Source: Verrucomicrobiaceae bacterium (GTDB lineage: Bacteria; Verrucomicrobiota; Verrucomicrobiia; Verrucomicrobiales; Verrucomicrobiaceae). From it: 64,000 nucleotides of DNA. Made by a program: the position numbers and the translations under genes. Numbering within the stretch: the stretch's first letter is position 1; each line of letters opens with the position of its first letter. The stretch spans positions 62,001 to 126,000 of the forward strand of contig JAIXSY010000007.1 in NCBI GenBank assembly GCA_027484445.1, written 5' to 3'. A model generated the notes under the pieces. That model ran no database searches, had not been told where the DNA came from, and saw only the letters and a list, made by a program, of their open reading frames with translations. Positions 26,207 to 35,533 of this stretch are shown here, piece by piece.

Positions 26207-27210
26207 TGAGCTGGATACAAGACAACAAAGGACCCGCAGCAGTTCTCGGACTGACTGGGGTAGGAGTGATCGGACTCGGCGTCATGCTTTTCAATGCATG
26301 GTCTGGAGCCTCGGCAGCCCAAGAAGAGTTCGACATGGTGAACACCAGTCTTTCTCGACTGAAATCCACTGCACTAGCTCCGACAGAGGCCAACCTCACC
26401 AAGAAGCAACAGATCGTGCAGGAGTATGAGGCTGCCGTAGGCAAGCTCTCCCTGGTGCTCTACAAGCTACAACCTGAGGACAAGCCGACCACCAACACTG
26501 AGTTTCAAGCCAAACTTAAAACTCGCATCGCCGAGATCAAGAAGCTCGGTGGCGGCAAGTTGCCGGCTGAGTTCAATCTTGCCTTCGATCAATACACGAG
26601 CGAGCTGCCGAAATCCGATCAAGTTGCAGCTGAGCTGTCGAGCTACCTCGATGCAGTGGAAGAGATCGTAAAGCTCGTGCTCAAAAGTGGAGCGCAATCT
26701 TTGATCATGCTGGAGCGCTCTCCGCTGACGGCAGAAAAAGGTGAATCTGAGAAGCCACGGGCCACCTCGAAAAGTAAGGCCAAAGGTGCTGCTGCCAAAG
26801 CCACGGCTCCTCAAACCGTCAGCATTACCGAACGCAAGCAAGTGCGGCTCGCAGTGCGTGCGGATCAGGCTGCTTTGCAAACGCTGCTTAGCTCCTTAGC
26901 CAGTCCTTCGGAGATGCCCTTCTTCACCGTTGCAAGACTGGTGCGCATTGAAAACGAGTCCCAAATTGGCCCTGCTCGGCTTCTTCAGGCGAGTGCGGCC
27001 CCTGTTGGAACCGATCCTTCAGTTCCAGCAGAAGCGAGCGCTGCTCCTGCTGCGCCAGCAAGTGGTGAAGCCGCTCCCACCAAGCCCGGTCTCACTCCAG
27101 CAGCTCCCGATTCACAAGTGGTGCTCGGTCGTGAGTACCTGAGAGCATTCCTTGAAATCGACCTTGTGAAGTTTCTCAACCCGCAAACTGCCGCTGCAGC
27201 TCAACGCTGA
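26206..27210 (+). CDS. Amuc_1100 homologue (PilO-position envelope protein)
   Basis: The 334-residue protein opens MSWIQDNKGPAAVLG, strikingly like the start of Akkermansia Amuc_1100, and then has one membrane helix (about residues 10-30). A coiled-coil segment follows (about 35-75). A Lys/Ala/Ser-rich linker occupies about 180-205. The C-terminal alpha/beta part ends in a Pro/Ala-rich loop and a final strand, LGREYLRAFLEIDLVKFLN. Its place between PilM-PilN and a PilP-like protein fits a PilO role in an inner-membrane alignment complex. Amuc_1100 itself is known for TLR2 signalling in hosts; whether this protein signals is unknown. Confidence 0.78.
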   Translation: MSWIQDNKGPAAVLGLTGVGVIGLGVMLFNAWSGASAAQEEFDMVNTSLSRLKSTALAPTEANLTKKQQIVQEYEAAVGKLSLVLYKLQPEDKPTTNTEFQAKLKTRIAEIKKLGGGKLPAEFNLAFDQYTSELPKSDQVAAELSSYLDAVEEIVKLVLKSGAQSLIMLERSPLTAEKGESEKPRATSKSKAKGAAAKATAPQTVSITERKQVRLAVRADQAALQTLLSSLASPSEMPFFTVARLVRIENESQIGPARLLQASAAPVGTDPSVPAEASAAPAAPASGEAAPTKPGLTPAAPDSQVVLGREYLRAFLEIDLVKFLNPQTAAAAQR

Positions 27211-27250
27211 TCGGTTCGTCTTTAGCTGACACGCATCCCACCTTACTTCC

Positions 27251-28219
27251 ATGCAGAAGAAAAACGGCAACTACGAGAAGACCCTGCTTATTGTCGCAGC
27301 GGTTCTTGCGGCCGGCATGATTGCCTTCACCATCATTGACGGTCCAACTTTGCAGGATCGCTTGGCCCTCCAGCCAGGAGGTTCTCCCAATAACCTAAAT
27401 CCACCTCCCACTGAGCGAGTGAGTTCCGTGCTGCAAAGGCTGACGGAAAAAGCCACTTGGGTTTCACCTGTCATCAATGGCAAGCCCGTGCCGCTGAATA
27501 AGTCGATCCTCCTGCTCCAAAAAGGAGACCAACTCTTCGACCTTCAAGTCGCTGAGCCTGTCTTGCGTCCTCCCATGACCAACGAATTCTTGGTCAAGAA
27601 TGATTTGCCTAACATCGAATCACCCAACGTGGGGGCACTGGATCCTGACAACGACGGCTTCAGCAATGAGGAAGAGTTTGAGGCCAAGACAAATCCCAAG
27701 GATGAACGCGACCACCCGCCGGTAACCCGCAAGCTGTTCCTCAAGCAACGCATCAGTCACGACTACATCATCAAGCTTAGCAGCAGCACTCAACCTTACC
27801 AGGTGCAGCGCATCGCTCCCCAGCCTCGCGCTAGCAAGTTCGTCTCGCCAGGGGATGAGTATGGTTTTGATAAAGGTGTCATTCGTTTCAAGGCGATCGA
27901 ATTCATCCAGAAGGTGACGGTGAACCCAACCACCCAACTTGAGACAGACGTCTCTGAGTTGAAGTGCTTGGATATCTCCACGAAAAAGGAATTTGTTTTG
28001 GTTCGCGGTCAGGAAACGAACCTTGCGGATTACGAAGCTGAGTTTGAATTCAGAATCGGAACGCCAGAGCAAAGAAAAGTTCGCGAAGGTGAGACCTTCC
28101 AGCTGCCAGGTTTGGGTGTGACCTTTAAGTTGTTGTCAGTGAGCGAACAAGAAGCCGTGATCGTGCCCGTGAAAGGTGGTGTTCCCGATGGCGACACCAT
28201 TACGGTAAAAAAAGGCTGA
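27251..28219 (+). CDS. Amuc_1099-like bitopic protein with a calcium-binding-type loop
   Basis: The 322-residue protein has one N-terminal membrane helix (about residues 9-27). Residues about 132-146 contain DPDNDGFSNEEEFEAKTNP, a typical thrombospondin type 3-like/EF-hand-like calcium loop. Two small beta-rich stretches follow and the protein ends in a basic tail. Gene order equates it with Amuc_1099. By position before the secretin it may do the job of PilP, linking inner-membrane parts to the secretin. The start is preceded by a pyrimidine-rich leader without a ribosome motif. Confidence 0.65.
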   Translation: MQKKNGNYEKTLLIVAAVLAAGMIAFTIIDGPTLQDRLALQPGGSPNNLNPPPTERVSSVLQRLTEKATWVSPVINGKPVPLNKSILLLQKGDQLFDLQVAEPVLRPPMTNEFLVKNDLPNIESPNVGALDPDNDGFSNEEEFEAKTNPKDERDHPPVTRKLFLKQRISHDYIIKLSSSTQPYQVQRIAPQPRASKFVSPGDEYGFDKGVIRFKAIEFIQKVTVNPTTQLETDVSELKCLDISTKKEFVLVRGQETNLADYEAEFEFRIGTPEQRKVREGETFQLPGLGVTFKLLSVSEQEAVIVPVKGGVPDGDTITVKKG

Positions 28220-28306
28220 CCAAAAAAAACAAAAAACATCTCGCCAAAACCTTTAGCTTCTTGCTAAACAAACAAACTTCCTGCCAAATTTTTTCAGACC
28301 GTGTCC

Positions 28307-30850
28307 ATGATCACCATCTCCCGAATGAAAAGAAAAAAAACCTCTCTTGCTTGGATCGTCGCTGCGGCGATGCCTGTGGCATGTCAAACTAATGCACTCG
28401 CAGGCGAAGGTGCTGGCTATGGTTCCAGCGTTCCAGGTATTGCAGAACGTGAAATTGCAAGGCGTCTTGCACGTATTCAAGACGCTCAAAAAGCGATGCA
28501 GCGCGGTGATGAATTGTTTGCCCAAGGCGACCTCGAAGGTGCTCTTGCTCAGTATCGCTCGGCCAAGGAAATTTTCGACCAGCTGCCCAACGCCCCTTTC
28601 ATTCAAGACTGGCGTGATCTTGCCAATCTGAAGTTCGCTGACTGCGCTGTTGCTGTGGCACGCCAGAAAGTGGCTGCGGGTGATTACGTGGCCGCCAGAA
28701 AATTGATCGACGAAGCTTTTGCTGCCGTTCCCGGTCACAAGAAAGCTCAGCTGCTGGCCAGCCAAATGGAAGATCCTGATCGCTGGCCGCCAGCTCTGAC
28801 CCCTGAACACGTTGAGAATGTGGGCAAAGTTCAAAAGGGTCTGGTTTTGGCCAACAGTTCCGTTGAAATTGGCAACTACGACAAAGCGCTTGAGCAATAC
28901 GAGGACGTGCTTCGCATCGACCCTTACAACACGGCAGCTCGTCGCGGGATGGAAAATGCAGAGCGCAAGCGCGCTGATTACTTGGAGTCTGCTTACGATC
29001 ACAATCGCATCCGTATGATCAACATGGTCACGGAGGCTTGGGAGCACAAACCACCAGTCAAAGGATTCCAGGTGGAAGGCACTTCTGGCGGAAGCAAAGC
29101 TCCAACTGTTTATTTGAGCCAGAAGATGCAAAAGATTGTCTTCCCGCAAGTTGCATTCTCGGGGGCAAGCATTGAAGAGGCGGTCGAATTCCTTCGTGTC
29201 AAAAGTCGCGACTTAGACACTTTCGAAACTGACCCTGCACGCAAGGGCGTGAACATCATTCTGAAGCCTGGCGAAAACGCTCCTACCGCTTCCATCAGCC
29301 TGGATCTGAAGGATGTGCCTATGATGGAAGCTCTTCGTTATGTCACCGAATTGGCTGGCATGAAGTTTAAGGTCGAGCCATTCGCCGTTTTGATTGTTCC
29401 CGTGACAGAAACCACGACAGAGCAGTTTACGCGCATCTACAAGGTTCCACCGGATTTCGAAACGATGACCAGTGGGGGGGGTGATGCCGCTGCACCAGCT
29501 GCAGCTGCGGATCCTTTCGCCGCAGGCGGCGCAGCTCCAGCTGCAGGTTCAGGCCTCATCAAGCGCCAAAACGCGAAAGAAATTCTCACCAGCCAGGGCA
29601 TTGCCTTCCCTGATGGTGCTACAGCAGTCTTCAACAAGGTGACTTCTCAGCTGATTGTGAAGAATACCCAGCCAAACTTGGATCTGGTCGAAGCTTTCGT
29701 GGACTCGATCATTGGTCGTATCACCAAGCAGGTTTACGTTACCACCAAGTTTGTCGAAGTGACCCAGAAAAACACCGATGAGCTAGGATTCGATTGGTTG
29801 CTCGGAAGCCTTGGTGTCAGCGCTGACAATCTGCAAGTCGGAGGCGGCACGGATGGCAACTGGGGTGGGCGCGCAAACTACACAGGTTCTATCGCTGATC
29901 TCGTCACCAACGGTCAGCTCGCACCTGTAACTCGTGGCTTGAGAAGTGGTTCTCGTGCCATCCGCGGTGATAGCATTGATTCTTTGTTCAACTCGTTGGA
30001 TGCCACTTCCGATACGGTGTCTCCAGGTGTGCTCTCCTTGGCGGGTATCTTTACCGATCCTCAGTTCGGCGTCGTGATTCGTGCACTGTCTCAGCGCAAA
30101 GGCGTTGACTTGATGAGTGCTCCAAGCGTCACGACCAAGGGAGGTCAGCCTGCGACCGTCGAAGTGGTTCGCGAGTTCATCTACCCGACCGAATTCGATC
30201 CACCACAGATTCCCACAAACGTGGGTGGAGGACAAGGCGGCGGTGGCGGCGGCGCTGGTGGAACGACAATTGTTTCGATTCCTGTAACACCAACGACCCC
30301 AACAGCCTTTGAAATGCGTCCGGTGGGTGTCCGTATGGAAGTCGATCCTGTGATCGGTGAGAATGGTTCGATTGATTTGAACCTCGCTCCTGAAGTCACT
30401 GAGTTCGACGGCTACATCAACTACGGTAGTCCCATCTACAGTGTCTCTCCGAACACTCCGATTCTCGACATTTTCGGAAACTTGCTGGGTGTGATTCCTT
30501 CTTCTCGTCTGGAATTGACTCCTAACATCATCAACCAGCCAATCTTCTCGACCCGCAAGGTTAAAACTTCGGTGACTGTCTGGGACGGACAAACGGTGGC
30601 TCTTGGTGGTTTGATTCGTGAGGATGTGCAAGATGTTGAGGATAAGGTTCCTGTGCTTGGAGACCTTCCTTTTGTGGGCCGTGCATTCCGCTCGGAAGTT
30701 GAAGATCACTTCAAGCGCAACCTGATGATCTTCGTCACTGCTAGCCTGATCGATCCAGCTGGCCAGCGCATCAAGATGCAGGGCTCTGGTAGCTCTAGCG
30801 AAGAAGGTGCGGATCAGTCCAATCCTCTTCTGCCAGCGGTCGGAAACTAA
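28307..30850 (+). CDS. Secretin with N-terminal TPR region (PilQ/GspD-like, Amuc_1098 homologue)
   Basis: This outer-membrane secretin is about 847 residues long. A signal peptide ends near NALA. Residues about 50-240 hold TPR-like helices (AMQRGDELFAQGDLEGALAQYRS and YDKALEQYEDVLRIDPYN regions). A short N-domain region follows, including DLKDVPMMEALRYVTELAGMKF (STN type), then an Ala/Gly linker. The secretin core runs from about 480 to 820 and contains VRMEVDPVIGENGSIDLNL, VTVWDGQTVALGGLIRE and PVLGDLPFVGRAFRS, the hallmark C-terminal motifs. Start choice is uncertain among GTG 28301, ATG 28307 and ATG 28325. A strong terminator follows. Confidence 0.9.
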   Translation: MITISRMKRKKTSLAWIVAAAMPVACQTNALAGEGAGYGSSVPGIAEREIARRLARIQDAQKAMQRGDELFAQGDLEGALAQYRSAKEIFDQLPNAPFIQDWRDLANLKFADCAVAVARQKVAAGDYVAARKLIDEAFAAVPGHKKAQLLASQMEDPDRWPPALTPEHVENVGKVQKGLVLANSSVEIGNYDKALEQYEDVLRIDPYNTAARRGMENAERKRADYLESAYDHNRIRMINMVTEAWEHKPPVKGFQVEGTSGGSKAPTVYLSQKMQKIVFPQVAFSGASIEEAVEFLRVKSRDLDTFETDPARKGVNIILKPGENAPTASISLDLKDVPMMEALRYVTELAGMKFKVEPFAVLIVPVTETTTEQFTRIYKVPPDFETMTSGGGDAAAPAAAADPFAAGGAAPAAGSGLIKRQNAKEILTSQGIAFPDGATAVFNKVTSQLIVKNTQPNLDLVEAFVDSIIGRITKQVYVTTKFVEVTQKNTDELGFDWLLGSLGVSADNLQVGGGTDGNWGGRANYTGSIADLVTNGQLAPVTRGLRSGSRAIRGDSIDSLFNSLDATSDTVSPGVLSLAGIFTDPQFGVVIRALSQRKGVDLMSAPSVTTKGGQPATVEVVREFIYPTEFDPPQIPTNVGGGQGGGGGGAGGTTIVSIPVTPTTPTAFEMRPVGVRMEVDPVIGENGSIDLNLAPEVTEFDGYINYGSPIYSVSPNTPILDIFGNLLGVIPSSRLELTPNIINQPIFSTRKVKTSVTVWDGQTVALGGLIREDVQDVEDKVPVLGDLPFVGRAFRSEVEDHFKRNLMIFVTASLIDPAGQRIKMQGSGSSSEEGADQSNPLLPAVGN

Positions 30851-30868
30851 TTCTCTTTGATCAACGTT

Positions 30869-30904
30869 AAGGCAGGAGGCTGAATAGGCCTCCTGCCTTT
30901 TTTT
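30869..30904 (+). terminator. Rho-independent terminator between secretin gene and coaE
   Basis: A 12-bp stem (AAGGCAGGAGGC with GCCTCCTGCCTT) and 7-base loop are followed by an unbroken T run reaching 30904. The coaE ATG is the next base. The only AGGAGG near coaE lies in the 5' arm of this stem, 25 bases upstream of the ATG. Confidence 0.88.
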
Positions 30905-31507
30905 ATGAAATCATGGATCGTCACTGGAGGGATTGCCTGCGGGAAAAGCATTTTAGTTCAATCGCTCACTCATCATTGGGGAGAGAAAGGAGCTTTTTTT
31001 TCCTGCGATCGTGAGGTCGCTCAGCTTATGTCGAATGTCGATGTTCAAGCTGCGTTGGTGGAAGCCTTTGGCACTAGGATTCTCCATTCAGACGGCACGG
31101 TCCATAAAGCGCGGCTTCGAGACATCGTCTTCAAAGATGATGCCGAGCGGCGGCGACTCGAAAGCATCATTCATCCCTCCGTTCTGCGAGCCTTGGAACA
31201 ATCAAGGCGGAAGGCTCAGGCGCTAGGTGCCGAAGTTTTCCTTGCGGAAGTGCCGCTCTACTATGAGATTGGAGCTACAGTAGATGCGGATCTGATCATC
31301 GTGGTGGCTGCCAGCCAAGCGATGCAGATCAGGCGCTTGATGGAAATTCGGGGACTCGACCAAGACACTGCCCATGGGCTGCTTGGTTCCCAGTGGTCCA
31401 TTGAGGCCAAGATTGAAAAAGCGGATGTGGTCATCTGGAATGATGGTGATCTCAAAGCTTTTTCAGATCAGGCGCTGACGCTGGGAAAACAGATACGGCA
31501 AGCATGA
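30905..31507 (+). CDS. coaE: Dephospho-CoA kinase
   Basis: CoaE phosphorylates dephospho-CoA at the 3'-hydroxyl, the last step of coenzyme A synthesis. The 200-residue length is standard. The P-loop is GGIACGKS (8-15), CDREVAQLM marks the substrate-binding acidic residue, and FLAEVPLYYEIG plus VVAASQAMQIRRL are family stretches. The P-loop's closeness to the N-terminus fixes the start at 30905, directly after the terminator's T run, which leaves almost no leader. It overlaps rho by four bases. Confidence 0.93.
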   Translation: MKSWIVTGGIACGKSILVQSLTHHWGEKGAFFSCDREVAQLMSNVDVQAALVEAFGTRILHSDGTVHKARLRDIVFKDDAERRRLESIIHPSVLRALEQSRRKAQALGAEVFLAEVPLYYEIGATVDADLIIVVAASQAMQIRRLMEIRGLDQDTAHGLLGSQWSIEAKIEKADVVIWNDGDLKAFSDQALTLGKQIRQA

Positions 31508-32979
31508 ACCCAACCGCCCCCCCTGAATCACTTTCGGATTCGATGGAAACAACCCCTGTGACTCCATCGCTCGAATCCTCTGAAATCCCATCTGTCGAGG
31601 TGAGTGAGTTCGTTCATCCAGAATCGACAAACGGATCTCCTGAAAATCCTAATGATGCGGTCGAGCGCCCCTCCCTTCCGGAAAAAACCCAGCCTCCTCA
31701 GGCAGAACCACCCTTTCCCGTTGAGATCTCTCTCAACGACCTTCACGCCAAAAGCTTGGCTGATCTCCATGATTTGGCCGATTCCGTGGGGTATCGAATC
31801 AATGCAGCCCGGACGAAGCACCAGCTCATTTACGATCTGTTGTCTTGGATGGCGGAGCATCGCACGCGTGTGCTCGTGGATGGCATTCTGGAAGTGGGAA
31901 GTGAAAACTTCGGTTTGATCAAATATCCGTCCTACAGCTTCGCGCCTTTGCCTGAAGATGTGTTCGTGCCGCTTTTCTTGGTCAGAAAGTTTAACCTGCG
32001 CGCGGGCAACCGACTCTCTGGTGTGGTGAGAGCGCCCAAAGACAAGGACAAGTATTTGGCGATTGATCGCATCACTCACGTTGATGGAATCGAAATCGAA
32101 TCCTATGAAGCGCCGGTGCATTTCGAAAAGCTGACTGCGACTTTCCCTAAACAGCGCATCATTTTGGAAACGGCCAAGCCTTGCCCAGTTTCGGCGCGCA
32201 TCATGGATTTGATCGCACCTTTAGGAAAAGGTCAGCGCGGTTTGATCAATGCCTCGCCGCGTTCCGGAAAAACGATGATGTTGAAGGACATCGCTCGCTG
32301 CATTGTCCAAAATCATAAAGAGATCACGCTGATCATTCTCTTGCTGGATGAGCGCCCCGAAGAAGTCACTGATTTTGAGGAATCCGTCAGCGGTTGTGAA
32401 ATCTACAGCAGCACCTTTGACGAAAGTCCCAAACGTCACTGCCAATTGGCTGAGCTGGTCCGTGAGCGTGCTTGCCGTTTGGTGGAGCAGCGCAAGGATG
32501 TCGTCATCTTGCTCGATTCCCTGACACGTCTGGCTCGTGGCTACAATTCCCTCATGGGGGGCAAGGGGCGAACCATGTCTGGCGGTATTGATGCGAAGGC
32601 ATTGGTCAAACCCAAGAAGTTCTTTGGTGCAGCACGCAATGTGGAAGAAGGTGGAAGCCTAACCATCATCGCTTCGGCTCTCATTGAGACTGAGAGCAAG
32701 ATGGATGAAGTGATCTTTGAGGAGTTCAAAGGCACGGGCAACATGGAGGCTACGCTGGATCGTGAGATCAGTGAGCGCCGCATCTTCCCTGCGATTCACA
32801 TGCTCAAGTCGGGGACTCGAAAGGATGATCTTCTTTATCATCCAGATGAATTCCGCCGCATCATGGCCATTCGACGTCAGTTGGCTCAAGTCCCAGCGGT
32901 TGAAGCCTTGGAGTTGCTGATTCGAAACATCAACCGCACGAGCAACAACGCGGAGATTCTGCTCACCGGCCTGAAATAA
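31504..32979 (+). CDS. rho: Transcription termination factor Rho
   Basis: The hexameric RNA-dependent helicase that ends transcription. The 491-residue protein has about 75 extra N-terminal residues rich in Ser, Pro and Glu, likely disordered. The Rho N domain follows ([16 protein letters not shown]), then the RNA-binding cold-shock-like domain ([16 protein letters not shown]). Walker A is SPRSGKT (Lys256), [12 protein letters not shown] is the catalytic glutamate region, and [13 protein letters not shown] is Walker B. The Q- and R-loops are intact ([19 protein letters not shown]). It is flanked by coaE and rnd with start-stop overlaps. Confidence 0.97.
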   Translation: MNPTAPPESLSDSMETTPVTPSLESSEIPSVEVSEFVHPESTNGSPENPNDAVERPSLPEKTQPPQAEPPFPVEISLNDLHAKSLADLHDLADSVGYRINAARTKHQLIYDLLSWMAEHRTRVLVDGILEVGSENFGLIKYPSYSFAPLPEDVFVPLFLVRKFNLRAGNRLSGVVRAPKDKDKYLAIDRITHVDGIEIESYEAPVHFEKLTATFPKQRIILETAKPCPVSARIMDLIAPLGKGQRGLINASPRSGKTMMLKDIARCIVQNHKEITLIILLLDERPEEVTDFEESVSGCEIYSSTFDESPKRHCQLAELVRERACRLVEQRKDVVILLDSLTRLARGYNSLMGGKGRTMSGGIDAKALVKPKKFFGAARNVEEGGSLTIIASALIETESKMDEVIFEEFKGTGNMEATLDREISERRIFPAIHMLKSGTRKDDLLYHPDEFRRIMAIRRQLAQVPAVEALELLIRNINRTSNNAEILLTGLK

Positions 32980-34151
32980 TGGACAACCCCATGAGCGAGG
33001 CTGCCACTCTAGAGAATGCGGCGACGCAGTCGCCTGAGAGAGACTTTGAGTTCATCGATACGCCTGAGCATTTGCAGCGCTGGGTCAAAGAGAGCGCAGA
33101 ACACCTTCAGGCGATACAAGAGACGCGGGTCTGTCTCGATACCGAGGCGGATTCCCTGCACCACTACAATGAAAAGCTCTGTCTGCTTCAGGTCGCTTGT
33201 GGAGGCCGCTTTGCCCTCATCGACCCCTTGGCAGTTCAGGATGTGAGCGCTTTGTTGGAATTGTTGGATGCGCACGAACTTTGGTTCCATGGCGCGGACT
33301 ACGATCTGACCATGCTAAAGCGCACGTATGCCTGGGAGCCTCGTTTGGTTCGAGACACGCAAATCGCTGCGAGACTGGCAGGGGCACGTCAGTTTGGTCT
33401 TGCGGCACTGCTGCAAAACGTCCTTGGCATCACAGTGTGCAAGGCTTCTCAAAAGGCTGACTGGAGCCGACGCCCGTTGCCAGAGCACATGCTCTCTTAC
33501 GCGGTCGATGACGTGCGCTACCTCCTCAAGATCGCCGATCATTTCTTGGCGCTGTTGCGTGAAAAGGGGCGAGTGGCTTGGTTTGAGCAAAGCTGCCGTG
33601 CACTTCAGCAAGAAGTCGCGCTCCGCAGTGCTGCGCCACGCGAAGACCCTTGGCGTGTCCAGGGCAGTGGGCGTCTTCATGCCAAAGGGTTGGCCATTCT
33701 GAAAGCCATGTGGGAATGGCGCGAAGGCATCGCCCAGGAAAGGGACATTCCCTGCTACCGTGTCATGTCGAACAAGCAGATGGTCGCCTTTGCTGAGATT
33801 TTTGAGCAGGGTGGAGTCATGCAGCCTCCTGCAGGCTGGAGACCCCGGTGGAAAAAAGAATTTCATGACCTCATCGCCACCGTGTTTCGTCAGGGTCAGT
33901 CTGCTTGGCCCCAGCGAATGAAGCGCGAGAAGAGCAGGATGACGGAAGCTCAGCGCGATGCCGTGGATCGTCTCTGCGCCCGGCGTGATGAATTGGCCAC
34001 CGCCATGGACCTGGAGGGTAGCCTGCTGGGCTCACGCAGCGATTTGGAACAGATGGTGGTCGAGCCCGAGGCGAGCAGTCCACTCATGCCTTGGCAGGAA
34101 GAGATTCTTCGGCCTGTCTTAGCGGACATCACCACGCCGTTGGTGAGCTGA
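32979..34151 (+). CDS. rnd: Ribonuclease D-like 3'-5' exonuclease
   Basis: The 390-residue protein matches RNase D, a DEDDy exonuclease that trims tRNA and other small RNA 3' ends. Exo I is VCLDTEADSLHHY, Exo II is WFHGADYDLTMLKR, and Exo III is SYAVDDVRYLL, giving all four acidic residues and the Tyr. QFGLAALLQNVLGI and WSRRPLPEHML are conserved spacers. The C-terminal half has an HRDC domain (LKAMWEWREGIAQERDIPCYRVMS). It overlaps rho by one base. Confidence 0.92.
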   Translation: MDNPMSEAATLENAATQSPERDFEFIDTPEHLQRWVKESAEHLQAIQETRVCLDTEADSLHHYNEKLCLLQVACGGRFALIDPLAVQDVSALLELLDAHELWFHGADYDLTMLKRTYAWEPRLVRDTQIAARLAGARQFGLAALLQNVLGITVCKASQKADWSRRPLPEHMLSYAVDDVRYLLKIADHFLALLREKGRVAWFEQSCRALQQEVALRSAAPREDPWRVQGSGRLHAKGLAILKAMWEWREGIAQERDIPCYRVMSNKQMVAFAEIFEQGGVMQPPAGWRPRWKKEFHDLIATVFRQGQSAWPQRMKREKSRMTEAQRDAVDRLCARRDELATAMDLEGSLLGSRSDLEQMVVEPEASSPLMPWQEEILRPVLADITTPLVS

Positions 34152-34182
34152 GTCCCGCCAACTCATTCCTAGCACCCCTTCT

Positions 34183-35463
34183 GTGAACGCCACGGATGAT
34201 CCACCTGAAGCTCATGGGAGTCATCCAGAGGCTGAGTGGCTTTGGCCAAAGCTCGTCCTCGTGCTCGCGGCCGCGCAGAGATCTGCCTTTTATCGCCAAA
34301 AGCTGGACTCGTCTGGGGTCCACTTATCCACGATTCAGTCAGTTCAGGATTACACGCGGCTGGTGCCCTTCACGCGAAAGTCTGAGCTCTTGGCGGATCA
34401 TCTGGCCCATCCCCCTTTTGGGTCGAATCTCACTGAGCCGCTTCAGTCTTACACACGGTTTTGTCAGACCAGCGGCACGAGCAGCGGTCAGCCCATGGCC
34501 TGGGTCGATACGCCAGAGAGTTGGGCCGCCATGCTGCGCTGCTGGCGTCAGGTGTTTCATGCAGCCGGGCTTCAGCCTGGCGTGGATCGTGTCTTCTTTG
34601 CCTTTTCCTTTGGTCCTTTTTTGGGGTTTTGGACTGCCTTTGAGGCTGCGGCTGCGGAGTTCCTGGCGCTCCCAGGAGGCGGGCTTTCCAGTCAGGCTCG
34701 TTTGGAAAAGATCGCCCGCTATGGGGTCACCACCCTCTGCTGCACGCCGACGTATGCCCTTCGTCTGGGTGAGCTTTTGGGAACTGACGGGCTGCCCGCT
34801 GCTTCCGAACTTCAGGTGCGCAAGATCATCGTGGCAGGTGAGCCTGGCGGCAGCATTCCGGCTGTCCGTGCACGCATCGAACAGCTCTGGGGAGCTCGCG
34901 TTTTTGACCACCATGGCATGACAGAGGTCGGTCCCGTTAGCTATGAGACGATCGACAGCCAAGGTCATCTCAGCTTGGTCGAGTCCTCCTACTTCGTGGA
35001 GATCCTGGATCCTGCCACGGGCAGGGAGGTCGCCGATGGCGAATGTGGCGAGCTCGTGCTGACCACGCTGGACCGTCTGTCCTGTCCGCTGCTGCGTTAT
35101 CGCACGGGCGATTGGGTGCGCAAGCGCATCTCCCAAGGCCGACTCCTGCTCCACGGCGGTATCTTGGGCCGCGTCGATGACATGGTCGTGGTGCGCGGGG
35201 TGAATCTCTATCCCAGTGCCATTGAGGCAGTCGTGCGTCAGTTCCCGGAGGTGGTTGAGTTCCTCGTCGAGCAGAAAAAAATCGAAGCCATGGACGAGAT
35301 CGAGCTCCTCGTGGAAATCTCCACTCCTGAGGTCTCTGCCATCGTCGCCGCCTTAGCGAATCGCCTGCGTGATACCTTTTCGCTGCGCATTCCTGTCCGC
35401 GCAGTGCCCGTCGGCAGCCTGCCTCGCCATGAGTTCAAGTCCCGCCGCTGGCAGCGTGCTTGA
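34183..35463 (+). CDS. PaaK-like AMP-forming acyl/aryl-CoA ligase family protein
   Basis: The 426-residue protein resembles phenylacetate-CoA ligases: an N-terminal FYRQKL stretch, the AMP-binding loop SGTSSGQPMAW, EPGG, the adenylate motif HHGMTEVGPVSYE, then YRTGDWV and GRVDDMVVVRGVNLYPSAIE, the hinge into the C-terminal domain. It should adenylate a carboxylate and perhaps transfer it to CoA, but the substrate cannot be read. The start is GTG 34183, 31 bases after rnd. A role as the menaquinone ligase MenE is possible but unsupported. Confidence 0.82.
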   Translation: MNATDDPPEAHGSHPEAEWLWPKLVLVLAAAQRSAFYRQKLDSSGVHLSTIQSVQDYTRLVPFTRKSELLADHLAHPPFGSNLTEPLQSYTRFCQTSGTSSGQPMAWVDTPESWAAMLRCWRQVFHAAGLQPGVDRVFFAFSFGPFLGFWTAFEAAAAEFLALPGGGLSSQARLEKIARYGVTTLCCTPTYALRLGELLGTDGLPAASELQVRKIIVAGEPGGSIPAVRARIEQLWGARVFDHHGMTEVGPVSYETIDSQGHLSLVESSYFVEILDPATGREVADGECGELVLTTLDRLSCPLLRYRTGDWVRKRISQGRLLLHGGILGRVDDMVVVRGVNLYPSAIEAVVRQFPEVVEFLVEQKKIEAMDEIELLVEISTPEVSAIVAALANRLRDTFSLRIPVRAVPVGSLPRHEFKSRRWQRA

Positions 35464-35533
35464 CGCTTGATTCATCCGCCACGGCTCGTTCATATCCCAG
35501 CCCGCACAGGTCTGCACCGCGCGTATCCCAGCC

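Noticed and set aside
28252..28268. TTTAGC-GCTAAA hairpin before the secretin gene as a terminator
   Set aside because: Six AT-rich pairs and no T run; too weak to claim.
28307..28400. Secretin as a lipoprotein (Cys in PVACQ)
   Set aside because: The -3 position is Pro, a poor lipobox; a signal peptidase I site at NALA fits better.
34183..35463. The PaaK-like ligase as MenE next to menB
   Set aside because: Its motifs match phenylacetate-CoA ligases, it is 2 kb away on the other strand, and no other men gene is present.
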